Assembly (NCBI RefSeq): GCF_963678635.1
Contig: NC_087066.1
Span: 50,027,581-50,091,580, forward strand
From: Symsagittifera roscoffensis
Lineage: Eukaryota; Xenacoelomorpha; Acoela; Convolutidae
Reading direction: 5' to 3'
Length of the DNA: 64,000 nt
A model generated the notes under the pieces. The model saw nothing but the letters and a program-made list of their open reading frames with translations. It had not been told where the DNA came from and searched no databases. The position numbers and the translations under genes are program-made. Below, in pieces: positions 18,846-30,710 of the stretch; the stretch's first letter is position 1; every line of letters starts with the position of its first letter.

Positions 18846-20385
18846 ACCTCTGAGTTCCGTTTTAACACCGCTCTGAGCGAGTGTAGCTTCTTATCTGATA
18901 ATTTGGCTTTCAATTGCTCTATCTCAGGTAGGACCGGATTGTTCGATTCTAATTCTGTTTCTGTTGGTCTCTCAGGAAAAATTGAGCAACTAGACAGCAC
19001 ATCGTCTGTCTCTGATTTCATTGAAAACTACTTTTTAGAAGACTTCAATTCACTTATCATTTTTATTGTGCATTCTTGGTTGGCATGTAAAGGATATTCA
19101 GTTACTTCATAGTTCTTGTTTTTCTCCACGATCCAAAACTCTGTGCTCAGAGGCAATGCGTAACCAAATTTCTTGCCTTTTTGTATCGTCACCGTTGTTG
19201 CCTCTGTGTTCAACAACACACTCACACACAGTCCGCTCTTAGTGAGTGAGAAGCTTCTTCCTAAAATAGCTGCGCTTTTACTGTTTGGATTGGAAACCAG
19301 ACACAGCTGTTTGTCGTTGCTAAGCTCGTTCAAGTTCCTCATCCTAAATGCCGCTATTACAATCTGATGTGGTTTTAACTTAACCATCCGATTTAGGAAA
19401 ATTGGCAACTTTGCTTGGTTAATCAGGATTTTATTAATTGGTTTCTTTTCATATTTCGTCTCTGGGTCCTTGATTCTTATCAAGCAGTCGTTGAGGTCAA
19501 CCGTGACATCGAAGTTGCGCACAAAATCTCGTCCTAGGATGAACTGGTCGGATTCATCAAGATTCTCGACGACCAGGAAAATGAAACAGAAATGTCTCCC
19601 TCCTAGCTGCAACGAGTTGATGGGGGTCCTTCCGGTCACGTATATTGCACCCTGTTTAGCCGCTGCCAGTCTGGTCGGAATCAGATCAGACCTATCAAAA
19701 TCCATGTCGGTCCAAGTACTCACAGGCATGACACTGACCACTGCTCCGGTGTCTAATAGTCCCTTCACGGAGAGTTGTCTACCCTGCACGTCTAGTACAT
19801 GCGCGGCCAGATCGGCTTCACAGCCTATGTGGACTGCGTCTTGTTCGGGCATGGCTTTGTGTCCGATTCGTCGGACCTTGAGCTCTTCTCGACCAATGTA
19901 GATCCGGCTTACCTGGTCACTTGCAACGGTCACGTGAGCTTTAGTGTATATGTTTATGCCGTCCACGTTCATGAGATTTGGGTGTGGGCCATTAACTTCA
20001 ATGTAGTGTCCATCTACTTTCATTAGCCTCGGACCACCTGTTGTGACTAACGCTCTCACTGCCCTATAATCCAGTTTTGGGTTTTACTGTCTCAGGTAGT
20101 CCGCGTAGATGTCCAGGTGTACTGCCGTGATCTCGGATGGCTCGCTCAAGTTCTTCACCACCTGATGGTCCGCGACCGATATGATCGATATTATTTTCGT
20201 CCCCTCTCTTGTCATGCCGAAGGTCTTTTCGCACATGACTTCCTCTTATCCATGTCGTCACGAGGTCTATGCCATCTGGATTTCGCGCCAGTATTTGTTC
20301 CACTGTAGTTGCCGTAATGGTTGTATCGATTTTGCGCTCTTAATTTTTTGAGCAAGTATTCACGCGACTTCACGCGCAAATCATA
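18845..20385 (-). pseudogene. P1: gag C-terminus/protease fragment of a truncated Gypsy derivative
   Basis: The fragment starts with a KSREYLLKKL segment matching the end of capsid, runs through a Tyr/Gly/Asn-rich linker to DMDKRKSCA (the first zinc knuckle of pol), then jumps to FGM, equivalent to pol residue ~210. About 195 codons with both zinc knuckles are missing and the frame shifts. The main open part (20,059-19,028, 343 codons) has the protease LLDTGA motif near 19,727-19,763 and ILGRDF. A TAG at about 19,025 interrupts the frame before a further 65-codon piece ending near RNSEVF, just before RT. RT, RNase H and integrase are absent. Confidence 0.85.
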
Positions 20386-20485
20386 AAAAACGTGGTTTTA
20401 TAAAAATTTCTGCTGCTCTGAGGGTTCCCTAAAATTTGGACCCTCCGAACTAATATTTTTAAAAAAGATTTTTTTCTTTCCTGAA

Positions 20486-21189
20486 GTTATCAACCCAAAA
20501 AGGGTTGCGGTCCAGGAAAGTGATCAAAAACGTCGACTTATGGTACCAAAATTATTCCGATCGGTTGGCTAGTCTTTGAGAAATCATGAAAAACGCGTTC
20601 GTTAAGTTGACCTTTTTTCACCACCTATATAGGTTCTCAGTGACTATTTCCGCAATTCTTACTGAAATTTTCTACAAATACTTGAAGCGAGCCTAGTAGC
20701 CCTGTACGGCACTGAAATAAGGCAGAAAATTGGACCAAAATTGGTTTGGATACAAAAATTTGGCCAAAAACTATCAAATTTGGACCCTCCGATTCCTTCC
20801 TTTTCCAATCTTTAAGTCTTTAGCTCTATCCGCGGAAGTTATTAACCCAAAAAACGTTGCGGTCCAGGAAAGTGATCCAAAACATCGACTTATGGTACCA
20901 AAATTATTCCGATCGGTTTGCTAGTCTTTGAGAAATCATGAAAAACGCGTTCGTTAAATTGGCCTTTTTTCACCACCTACATAGGTTCTCAGAGACTTTT
21001 TCCGCAATTCTTATTGAAAGTTTCTACAAATACTTGAAGCGAGCGTAGTAGCCCTGTACGGCACTGGAATAATGCAGAAAACCGGACCAAAATTGGTTTG
21101 GATACAAAAACATGGCCAAAAACTATCAAATTTGGACCCTTCGATTCCTTCCTGATCCGATCTTTAAGTCTTTAGCTCTATCCGCGGAG
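20486..21189. repeat. Two-copy tandem duplication, unit ~352 nt, inside N1
   Basis: A segment beginning GTTAT(C/T)AACCCAAAA and including GTTGCGGTCCAGGAAAGTGA, TTATGGTACC, TCCGATCGGTTGGCTAGT and TATCCGCGGA occurs twice head-to-tail, starting at 20,486 and 20,838. The same duplication is present in N3, starting near 27,170 and 27,517, so it predates the copying of the unit. The two halves differ by scattered substitutions. Confidence 0.88.
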
Positions 21190-22998
21190 CTATTCGGAGT
21201 GTTACCCAAAAATCATACTAGCAACCTAGCACGTTATGCTAGCAGGCTCCTAAAGTAAAAACTTTTATCACTTTAACTCTAAAAATTCAAAAACTCGTTT
21301 CTCAAATTATTTTGACGAATTTCGGAGAATTACAAAAACTTTGATCGACAAAATTTTATCTTCGCAAACTTCTACTTAGACTTTTTCCGAGCGGTTTCTT
21401 TATTCAGGGAGAGGGGCGAACTACGTAATAGCTCACTGAGCAGAAGCTTTTTGCTGCTTGAAAAAACTCGGATAACCAAAATTTCAGGGATTAACAGTTT
21501 GGTCGAAAATCATCATTTTTCGACAAAATTGGGGTGTTTCTCGGGTCTAAATGGGGATAAAAAGCATATACTAGGGATAATAACCTAATAGTTGTCGTTA
21601 ATCAATACTACTATACCCTCCTTTGCACCAAAACATCCGAAATAAGATCCTTAACTCGGAAATTCGCAATCGATTGAGAGTGCAATCGGACGGAGACAAT
21701 TGTGCACCCCACCTTAAGTTTTAATGAAATAGGTACAACGGTACAAAAATTGTATCAACTAAACCCAAAAGTCGTGGATGTTGTCCCTGATGCCTTCTGT
21801 TGAGTCTGGAACACGTCTGTCAGCTTGCCACTCTACCCTCCGGTCACCGGCAGAATTATCAATAACGTGCTTAAATACTCAAACAACACTCAAGTGAGGG
21901 TACCTTACCCACAATAAAAAAATTGATCTTACGATCAGAAATTTTATCAATCAAACTGAAACAACAACAAATAGGATGGTCAGATCACATCTTGTCCGGA
22001 AATAAGATACAAACTGTCATTTTATGTTTTAAAACTTTTTTGGAACTTTTTTGTTTTCAAGTAAATTTGTTTTTGGTTTTTTTTCATGGTTATACTTTAT
22101 TTTTGCTCGGTTTTACGCTTTTTCTTTAATTGTTTTTGTTCCCAGGTCCTTGCAATAAAGGGGCTCATGACTTCGCACCTAACCCTCCGGCCCCCGGAAT
22201 TTATGGTCTTAACTATGTTAAAAAGCTAAATAGTATCAGGCGGTTTTTCGTTCCGTATCTCGGGTTGTGGGTTTTCCCTCCTCTTTTGATATCAAAAATG
22301 GCCAATTGTGAATTTCTCAGAAATAGACCGCTCAGAATCGAAGTTTTGAAAAATAAAATATCCGGAATTTTTTGACCCTCCTTTCTACTAATAAATGATC
22401 GTTCAGGCCTCTATCGCAGTTTTTCTAGCGCCGCAGCACGTTCAACTGTGCCAATCCGGAGGAATGGCGCATACACTGGTGAACAGCAACAAATAGCTCG
22501 TTGAAAAATTTAAAATTGGAGAGAAAAAGAAGCTCACATTTAAATATCTAATAATTTTTATCAACGCGCTAGCTTTGATAAAGATAATGGGGTAAATTTT
22601 GATACTCAATTAATATGAGAACAATGCTTGCGTAAGTTCAGTTTGGATCAATCTAATTTGCCACTTCCGCTTTAGACAGCATATCGCATGTTAAATTTCA
22701 AAACATGAGTATAGTCGTCAAAGTTGTTTTTTATTGAAATGGGCTCTTCCGTCATGCAACAGTACGTAAACAGGTTAGATAGAGCCGTACCAACGGTATA
22801 TAAATACATCGCCAACATTTTATGAGTAAATCAATTCAATTTTATTGCATCCAGACAAGTGTCAATTAAAATCTACCCTCCTCAATTATAGCACAGATAG
22901 ATTTGTCTATGTTGGGTGAACTTTTAGGGTTTTTGCACCCCTAAGGGAGAGGATTGCACTCATCAGAAATGCAAATTTTATTTTTGTTCTTATAAAGT

Positions 22999-23334
22999 TT
23001 ATGTGTCCGAGTATGATTCGTTCCGTTTTTCGCTTATTTTCTCTGCTAGTTTCATGACAATTTTTGTAGAAGCTGGTGCTGCTTCTCCAATACGCGCAAA
23101 AATTAGTGGAACAAATCTGCTGTGTTCTACATCCAGAATTCTTTGATGTTGTTTTAATGTTTTGACACTCTCTTGATCTTTGTAGGCGTCAGGGCAGGAT
23201 TTAGCATGAGTTTTAGGGCAGGATTTAGCATGAGGGTTGAAAATTTTTACATCGAAAAAGGTTCGTCTGAATTGGCTTCCCGAGGGTTCATTTGCCCTGT
23301 GTGACACCGCTAAAGTGGTGTCAATAATAGTCAT
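22999..23334 (-). pseudogene. Fragment of a mobile-element ORF at the start of N1
   Basis: A 111-codon frame with the pattern FFDVKIFNP, a Lys/Glu-rich helix, LDVEHSRFVPL, then a LAEKISEKR-type helix. This pattern resembles the C-terminal part of reading frames found in many invertebrate transposable elements, possibly a PD-(D/E)XK-like fold. Related frames occur at 32,831-33,163 and, with an internal stop, at about 29,690-30,015, always at the right end of an N block, the 5' start of the leader. It is probably a captured fragment carried along by the non-autonomous unit. The family name is uncertain. Confidence 0.5.
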
Positions 23335-23414
23335 GATAATTTCAAAGATTATTTCATGCTATATTTAGCTGCTCAATTTAAGTTATTAAAATTATGAGAC
23401 CGAATGAATTATTG

Positions 23415-24968
23415 TTTCCAATTTAACACCGCTCTGAGCGAGTATAGCTTCTTATCTGATAATTTGGCTTTCAATTGCTCTATCTCAGGTAGGACCGGAT
23501 TGTTCGATTCTAATTTTGTTTCTGTTGGTCTCTCAGGAAAAATTGAGCAACTAGACAGCACATCGTCTGTCTCTGATTTCATTGAAAACTACTTTTTAGA
23601 AGACTTCAATTCACTTATCATCTCTATTGTGCATTCTTGGTTGGCATGTAAAGGACATTCAGTTACTTCTTATTTCTTGGAGTTCTCCACGATCCAATAC
23701 TCTGTGCTCAGAGGCAATGCGTAACCAAGTTTCTTGCCTTTTTGTATCGTCACCGTTGTTGCCTCTATGTTCAACAACACACTCACACACAGTCCTCTCT
23801 GAGTGAGTGAAAAGCTTCTTCCTAAAATAGCTGAGCTTTTACTGTTTGGATTGGGAACCAGACACAGCTGTTTGTCGTTGCTAAGCTCATTCAAGTTCCT
23901 CTTCCTAAATGTCGCTTTTACAATCTGATAGGGTTTTAACCTAAGCTTCCGATCTAGGAAAATTGACACCTGTGCTTGGTTAATCAGGATATTATTAATT
24001 CGTTTCTTTTCATACTTCATCTCTGAGTCCTCGATTTTTATCAAGCAGTCGTTGAGGTCAACCGTGACATCGAAGTTGCGCACAAAATCTCGTCCTAGGT
24101 TGAACTGGTCAGACTCAACAAGATTCTCGACGACCATGAAACTGAAACACAGATGTCTCACTCCTAGCTGCAACGAGTTGATAGGGGTCCTTCCGGTCAC
24201 GTATATTGCACCCTGTTTAGCAGCTGCCAGTCTGGTCGGAATCAGATCAGACCTAATAAAATCCATGTCGGTCCAAGTGCTCACAGGCATGACACTGACC
24301 ACTGCTCCGGTGTCTAATAGTCCCTTCACGGAAAGTTGTCTACCCTGCACGTCTAGTACATGCGCAGCGAGATCGGCTTCACAGCCTATGTGGACTGCGT
24401 TTTTTTCGAGCATGGCGTTGTGTCCGATTCGTCGGACCTTGAGCTCTTCTGGACCAATGAAGATCCGCCTACCTGGTCACTTGCAACGGTCACGCACTTG
24501 TACCTGGTCACTTGCAATTAGTGCATATGTTTATGCCGTCCACGTTCATGAGAATTGGGTCTGGGCTATAAACTTCAAAGTAAATTCAATCTACTTTCAT
24601 TAGCCTCGGACCACCTGTTGTGAGTAACGTTCTCACAGCCCTATAATCCAGTTTGGGGTCTTACTGTCTCAGGTAGTCCGCGTAGATGTCCAGGTGTACT
24701 GCCGTGTTCTCGAACGGCTCGCTCAAGTTCTTCACCACCTGATGGCCCGCGACCGATATTATTTTCATCTCCTCTCTTGTCATGCCGAAGGTCTTTCTCG
24801 AGATGATATGCAACTCTAGACCCTGGTTCCTGGGTTCCTGGTTGTCCTATTCTTTCGTCGTTCTTACTAGAATGTCAAGGTTCTCGCGCAGCTCTGTATT
24901 TTCTAACCTCGACCTTACCCACTGCTCAACCACTTTGGTGGCCAATTCTTGCTGAACATTCTGTAATG
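23415..24968 (-). pseudogene. P2: protease fragment with retained pol linker
   Basis: Related to pol ~150-670 but from a less deleted copy than P1 and P3. At its right end (about 24,790-24,968) it still encodes the VQQELATKVVEQ coiled-coil linker, equivalent to pol ~155-185, with an in-frame stop at its end. The longest frame (24,413-23,670, 247 codons) has LLDTGA and a GRDF motif, but residues nearby differ. A TAG as in P1 separates it from the last piece. The left end joins N1 directly, with most of block A missing; the right end joins A3 directly, with N missing. Confidence 0.82.
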
Positions 24969-25535
24969 TTTCAGTTTAAGTTATTAAAATTATGAGACCG
25001 AATGAACTATTGTTTACCTAATGTAAATCATAGGAACAAAATCGACGCGAGAGAGATTATGAGTGAGATACGGAACAATCGGGAGTGAAAATAATAATGC
25101 TCTATACTGATCTAAATTTATTATCTGAGTCAAGCTGAGGAAAGGTTGAAGACACTGTCGTGCCCTCGCACCCATACATGAAGATACTGCCAGAACAAAG
25201 TGCACTTAAACACATGAATCATCTGTAAAAGGAAAGAGGCAAAAAGAGGTTATTACATGTGACAGTTCGCGGTCAACAGTGACACTTCTCACCCACTCCA
25301 GCAAGACGACGATATTCTGAGGACGAGCTGAAACATAGATCAAGCGCAGCAACTGTGTTTAATCAGAGTACCTACTTATCCTAAATCCTACAATCTAGCA
25401 GTCTTGGGCAATTCATGAAGCTACATTCATTTGGTACCCTTGGAAAACTCGAGAACTTTCGTCTCCTCAAACTTGTTGGTTAAACCATTAAAACAACTGT
25501 GCTATAAATTTTGACTATTGTGCTATAGAAAAAAA
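24969..25535 (-). repeat. Block A3: LTR-like repeat
   Basis: A ~565 nt copy of block A. It starts with TTAAGTTATTAAAATTATGA, shared with A4 and the end of N1, and ends with GTGCTATAG followed by an A run leading into P3. It is nearly identical to A4 and A5 over its whole length. Compared with A4/A5 it lacks the last ~110 nt on the right, as A1 does. Confidence 0.7.
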
Positions 25536-27065
25536 ATCTCTGCGTTCCGATTGAACACCGCTCTGAGCAAATCTAGCTTTTTATCTGATAATTTGCCTTT
25601 CAATTGCTCTATCTCAGGTAGGACCGGCTTGTTCGATTCTAATTCTGTTTCTGTTGGTCTCTCAGGAAAAATTGAGCAACTAGACACCCCATCGTCTGTC
25701 TCTGATTTCATTGAAAACTACTTTTTTTGAAGACTTCAATTCACTTATCATCTTTAATATGCATTCTTGGTTGGCCTGTAAAGGACATTCAGTTACTTCT
25801 TTTTTCATGGAGTTCTCCACAATCCGATACTCTGTGCTCAGAGGCAATGCGTAACCAAGTTTCTTGGCTTTTTGTATCGTCACCTTTGTTGCCTCTGTGT
25901 TCAACAACACTTTCACACACAGTCCGCTCTGAGTGAGTGAGAAGCTTCTTCCTAAAATAGCTGAGTTTTTACTGTTTGGATTGGGAACCAGACACAGCCG
26001 TTTGTCGTTGCTAAGCTCGTTCAAGTTCTTCATCCTAAATGTCGCTATTACAATCTGATGTGGTTTTAACCTAACCTTCCGATTTAGGAAAATTGGCACC
26101 TTTGCTTGGTTAATCAGGATTTTATTAATTCGTTTCTTTTCATACTTCATCTCTGGGTCCTCGATTCTTATCAAGCAGTCGTTGAGGTCAACCGTGACAT
26201 CGAAGTTGCGCACAAAATCTCGTCCTAGTATGAACTGGTCGGATTCATCAAGATTCTCGACGACCAGGAAAATGAAACAGAAATGTCTCCCTCCTAGCTG
26301 CAACGAGTTGATGGGGGTCCTTCCGGTCACGTATATTGCACCCTGTTTAGCCGCTGCCAGTCTGGTCGGAATCAGATCAGACCTATCAAAATCCATGTCG
26401 GTCCAAGTACTCACAGGCATGACACTGACCACTGCTCCGGTGTCTAATAGTCCCTTCACGGAGAGTTGTCTACCCTGCACGTCTAGTACATGCGCGGCCA
26501 GATCGGCTTCACAGCCTATGTGGACTGCGTCTTGTTCGAGCATGGCGTTGTGTCCGATTCGTCGGACCTTGAGCTTTTCTCGACCAATGTAGATCCGGCC
26601 TACCTGGTCACTTGCAACGGTCACGTGAGCTTTTGTGTATATGTTTATGCCTTCCACGTTCATGAGAATTTGGTGTGGGCCATAAACTTCAAGGTAGTGT
26701 CCATCTTCTTTCATTAGCCTAGGACCACCTGTTGTGAGAAACGCTCTCACTGCCCTATAATCCAGTTTGGGGTCTTTCCTGTCTCAGGTAGTCCGCGTAG
26801 ATGTCCAGGTGTACTGCCGTGATCTCGGATGGCTCGCTCAAGTTCTTCACCACCTGATGGTCCGCGACCGATATGATCGATATTATTTTCGTCCCCTCTC
26901 TTGTCATGCCGAAGGTCTTTTCGCACATGACTTCCTCTTATCCATGTCGTCACGAGGTCTATGCCATCTGGAATTCGCGCCAGTATTTGTTCCACTGTAG
27001 TTGCCGTAATTACTGTATCAATTTTGCGCTCTTATGAGCAGTTATTCACGCGACTTCATGCGCAA
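25536..27065 (-). pseudogene. P3: gag C-terminus/protease fragment, near twin of P1
   Basis: Nearly identical to P1, with the same internal deletion (DMDKRKSCA joined to FGM) and the same left junction with A. The longest frame (26,750-25,680, 356 codons) contains LLDTGA and ILGRDF. Where P1 has a TAG, P3 has extra T residues near 25,725-25,731 that shift the frame, so the last piece (25,711-25,523) is in a different frame. Shared breakpoints show that P1 and P3 are copies of one deleted ancestor. Confidence 0.85.
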
Positions 27066-30054
27066 ATCATAAAAACGTGGTTTTATAAAAACTCAGCTGC
27101 TCGGAGAATTCCCCAAAAATTTGGACCCTCCGAACTAATATTTTTAAAAAAGATTTTTTCTTTCCTGAAGTTATCAACCCAAAAGGGTTGCGGTCCAGGA
27201 AAGTGATCAAAAACGTCGATTTATGGTACCAAAATTATTCCGATCGGTTGGCTAGTCTTTGAGAAATCATGAAAAACGCGTTAACTTGGCCTTTTTTCAC
27301 CACTTATATAGGTTCTCAGTGACTATTTCCGCAATTCTTACTGAAATTTTCTACAAATACTTGAAGCGAGCGTAGTAGCCCTGTACGGCACTGAAATAAT
27401 GCAGAAAATTGGACCAAAATTGGTTTGGATACAAAAATTTGGCCAAAAACTATCAAATTTGGACCCTCCGATTCCTTCCTTTTCCAATCTTTAAGTCTTC
27501 AGCTCTATCCGCGGAAGTTATTAACCCAAAAATTGTTGCGGTCCAGAAAAGTGACTAAAAACTTCGACTTATAAGACTAAAATTATTCCGATCGGTTGGC
27601 TAGTCTTTGAGAAATCATCAAAAACGCGTTCGTTAAGTTGGCCTTTTTTTCACTACCTATATAGGTTCTCAAGGACTTTTTCCGCAATTCTTACTGAAAG
27701 TTTCTAAAAATACTTCAAGCGAGCGTAGTAGCCCTGTACGGAACTGGAAAAACGCAGAAAACCGGACCAAACTTGGTTTGGATACAAAAATGTGGCCAAA
27801 AACTATCAAATTTGGACTCTCCAATTCCTTCCTTTTCCAATCTTTACGTCTTTAGCTCTATCCGCGGAGCTATTTGGAGGGTTACCCAAAAATTGCACTA
27901 GCAACCCAGCAAGTTATGCTAGCAGGCTCCTAACGTAAAAATTTTTATCACTTTAACTCTAAAAATTCAAAAAATCGATTCTCAAATTATTTGACGAAAT
28001 TCGGAGAATTACAAAAACTTTGTAAGAAAAAATTTTATCTTCGCAAACTTCTACTTAGATTTTTCCGAGCGGCTTCTTTAGTCAGGGGGGGGGCGAACTA
28101 CCTAGTAGCTCACTGAGCAGAAGCTTTTTGCTGCTTGAAAAAACTCGGATATCCAAAATTTCCTGGATTAACTGTTTGGACGAAAACCATCATTTTTCGA
28201 CGAAATTGGGGTGTTTCTCGGGTCTAAATGAGGATAAATAGTATAAAAAAGGGTTAATTACCTATTAGTAGTCGTTAATCAATATTACGATACCCTCATT
28301 TGCCCAAAAACATCCGAATTAACACCCTTAATTCGGAAATTCGCAATCGATTGAGATTGCAATCGGACCGAGCCAATTAAGCACCCCACCTTCAGTTTTA
28401 ATGAAAAAGTACCCAAACGATACAAAAATTGTATCAACTAAACCCAACAGTCGTTGTGGATGTTGTCCCTGATGCCCTCTGTTGAGTCTGGAACACGTCT
28501 GTCAGCTTGCCACTCTACCCTCCGGTCACCGGAAGAATTATCATTAACGTGCTTAAATACTCAAACAACACTCAAGGGAGGATACCTTACCCACACTGAA
28601 AAACTCGATCTAACGATCAGAAATTTTATAAATCAAACTGAAACAACAACAAATAGGATGGTCAGATCACATCTTGTCCGGAAATAAGATATAAACTGTC
28701 ATTTTATGTTCTTTACCTTTTTTGGAACTTTTTTGTTTTCAAGTAAATTTGTTTTTGGTTTTTTTCATGGTTAAACTTTATTTTCGCTCAATTTTACGCT
28801 TTCTCTTTAATTGTTTTAGTTCCCAGGGCATTGCGATGAGCGGGCTCATGACTTCACACCTAACCCTCCGGCCCCCGGAGTTTTTAGTCTTAACTAAGTT
28901 AAAAAGCTAAATAGTATCAGGCTCTTTTTCGTTCCGCATCTCCGGTTGTGTGTTTTCGTTCGTCTTTTTAGATCAAAAAGGGCCGTTTCTGCATTTTTCA
29001 GAAAAAGACCGCTCAGAATCGAAGTTTTGAAAAATAGAATTTCCGGAAATGTTTGACCCTCCTTTCTACTAATAAATGATCGTTAAGGCCTCTATCGCTG
29101 TTTTTCTAGCGCCGCAGCAAGTTCGACTGTGCCAATCCGAGAGAATGGCACCTACACTGGCGAACAAAAAAATGTAGCTTCTTGAAAAATCTTTAAAAAG
29201 GAGATAAAAAGAAGCTCACATTTAAATATCTAACAACTTTTATCAACGCGCTAGCTTTGACAAAGATAATGGGGTAAATTTTGATACTGAATTAATATGA
29301 GAACAATGCTTGCGTAAGCTCAGTTTGGATCAATTTATTTTGTCACTTCCGCTTCACTAGACAACATATCGCATGTTGAATTTCAAAACATGAGTGTAGT
29401 CTTCAAAGTTGTTTTTTTTATTGAAATGGGCTCTTCCGTCATGCGACAATACGTAAACAGGTTAGATAGAGCTGTACCAACGGTATATAAACACCTCGCC
29501 AACATTTTATGAGTAAACCAATTTGATTTTAATGCATCCAGAGAATTTTCAATTAAAATCTACCCTCCCCAATTATAACACAGATAGATTTGTCTATCTT
29601 GGGTGTATTTTTATCGTTTTTGCACCCCCTAAAGCAGAGGATTGCACACCTCAGAAAAGCAAATTATATTTTTGTTCTTTAAAGATTATGTATCCGAGTA
29701 TGATTCGTTTCGTTTTTCGTTTAGTTTCTCTGCTAGTTTCATGACAATTTTTATAGAGCCTGGTGCTGCTCCTGCGATACACGCAAAATCTAGTGGAACA
29801 AAGCTGCTGTGTTCTACATCCAGATTTATTTGTTGTTATTTTAATGTTTTGACACTCTCTTGATATTTGTAGGCGTCAGATATAGTTTTAGGGCAGGATT
29901 TAGCATGAGGGTTGAAAATGTTTACTTCGAAAAAGGTTCGTCTGCATCGGCTTCCCCAGAGTCTATTTGCCTTGTGTGACACCCCTAAATTGGTGTCATT
30001 AATAGTCATGATAATTTCAAGGATTTTTTCGGGCTATATTTAGCTGCTTAATTT
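27066..30054 (-). repeat. Block N3: noncoding leader repeat
   Basis: Second near-complete copy of N, including the ~350 nt tandem duplication (starting near 27,170 and 27,517) and a degraded copy of the mobile-element ORF fragment near 29,690-30,015. There is no credible gene otherwise. Differences from N1 are small indels and substitutions spread along the length, as expected for independent neutral decay. Confidence 0.75.
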
Positions 30055-30710
30055 AAGTTATTAAAATTATGAGACCGAATGAATTATTGTTTACCTAATG
30101 TTTAAAATATGATTAACTTAGACGAGAGAGAGATTATGAGTGAGATACGAAACAATCGGGAGTGAAAATAATAATGCCCTATACTGACCTAGTTTATTCT
30201 CTGAGTCAAGCTGAGGAAAGGTTGAAGACACTGTCGGGCCCTCGCACCCATACATGAAGATACTGCCAGAACAAAGTGCACTTAAACACATGAATCATCT
30301 GTAAAAGGAAAGAGGCAAAAAGAGGTTATTACATGTGACAGTTCGCGGTCAACAGTGACACTTCTCACCCACTCCAGCAAGACGACGATATTCTGAGGAC
30401 GAGCTGAAACATAGATCAAGCGCAGCAACTGTGTTTAATCAGAGTTCCTACTTATCCTAAATCCTACAATATAGCAGTCTTGGGCAATTCAAGAAGCTAC
30501 ATTCATTTGGTACCTTTGGAAAACTCGAGAACTTTCGTCTCCTCAAACTTGTTGGTCAAACCATTAAAACATATATGCTATAAATTTTGACTATTGTGCT
30601 ATAGATTGGTGTGCGCTCAACTACAATTTAGATTTAGTCTAAAATCATTCATTTGATATCATCTATGATCGAAGGAGCGTAAAAGCGGTAAACTAAAGCT
30701 TATTTGAAAA
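30055..30710 (-). repeat. Block A4: LTR-like repeat, longer form
   Basis: A copy of block A with about 110 extra nt on the right compared with A1/A3 (the segment after GTGCTATAGATTGGT, through TTAGATTTAGTCTAAAATC and GGAGCGTAAAAGCGG). It joins N4 through an A run near 30,706. A5 shares the extra part, so this is probably the fuller form of the LTR. Confidence 0.7.

Larger units (their letters stand above)
20386..23400 (-). repeat. Block N1: ~3 kb noncoding leader repeat
   Basis: This is the most complete copy of block N; near-identical copies are at 27,066-30,054 and 30,711-33,190, and a divergent one in the leader of the large element. It has a ~352 nt tandem duplication at its left, several GGACCCTCCG boxes, a T-rich stretch near 22,020-22,140 and CCCTCCGGCCCCCGG near 22,183. 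It contains no long reading frame except a ~110-codon fragment at its right end. In the element's direction it lies between A and P, so it is probably a 5' leader. Confidence 0.75.

Noticed and set aside
23285-23320. TGACACC...GGTGTCA hairpin at the start of each N block
   Set aside because: It falls inside the mobile-element ORF fragment and one arm is imperfect in one copy, so coding explains it as well as structure.
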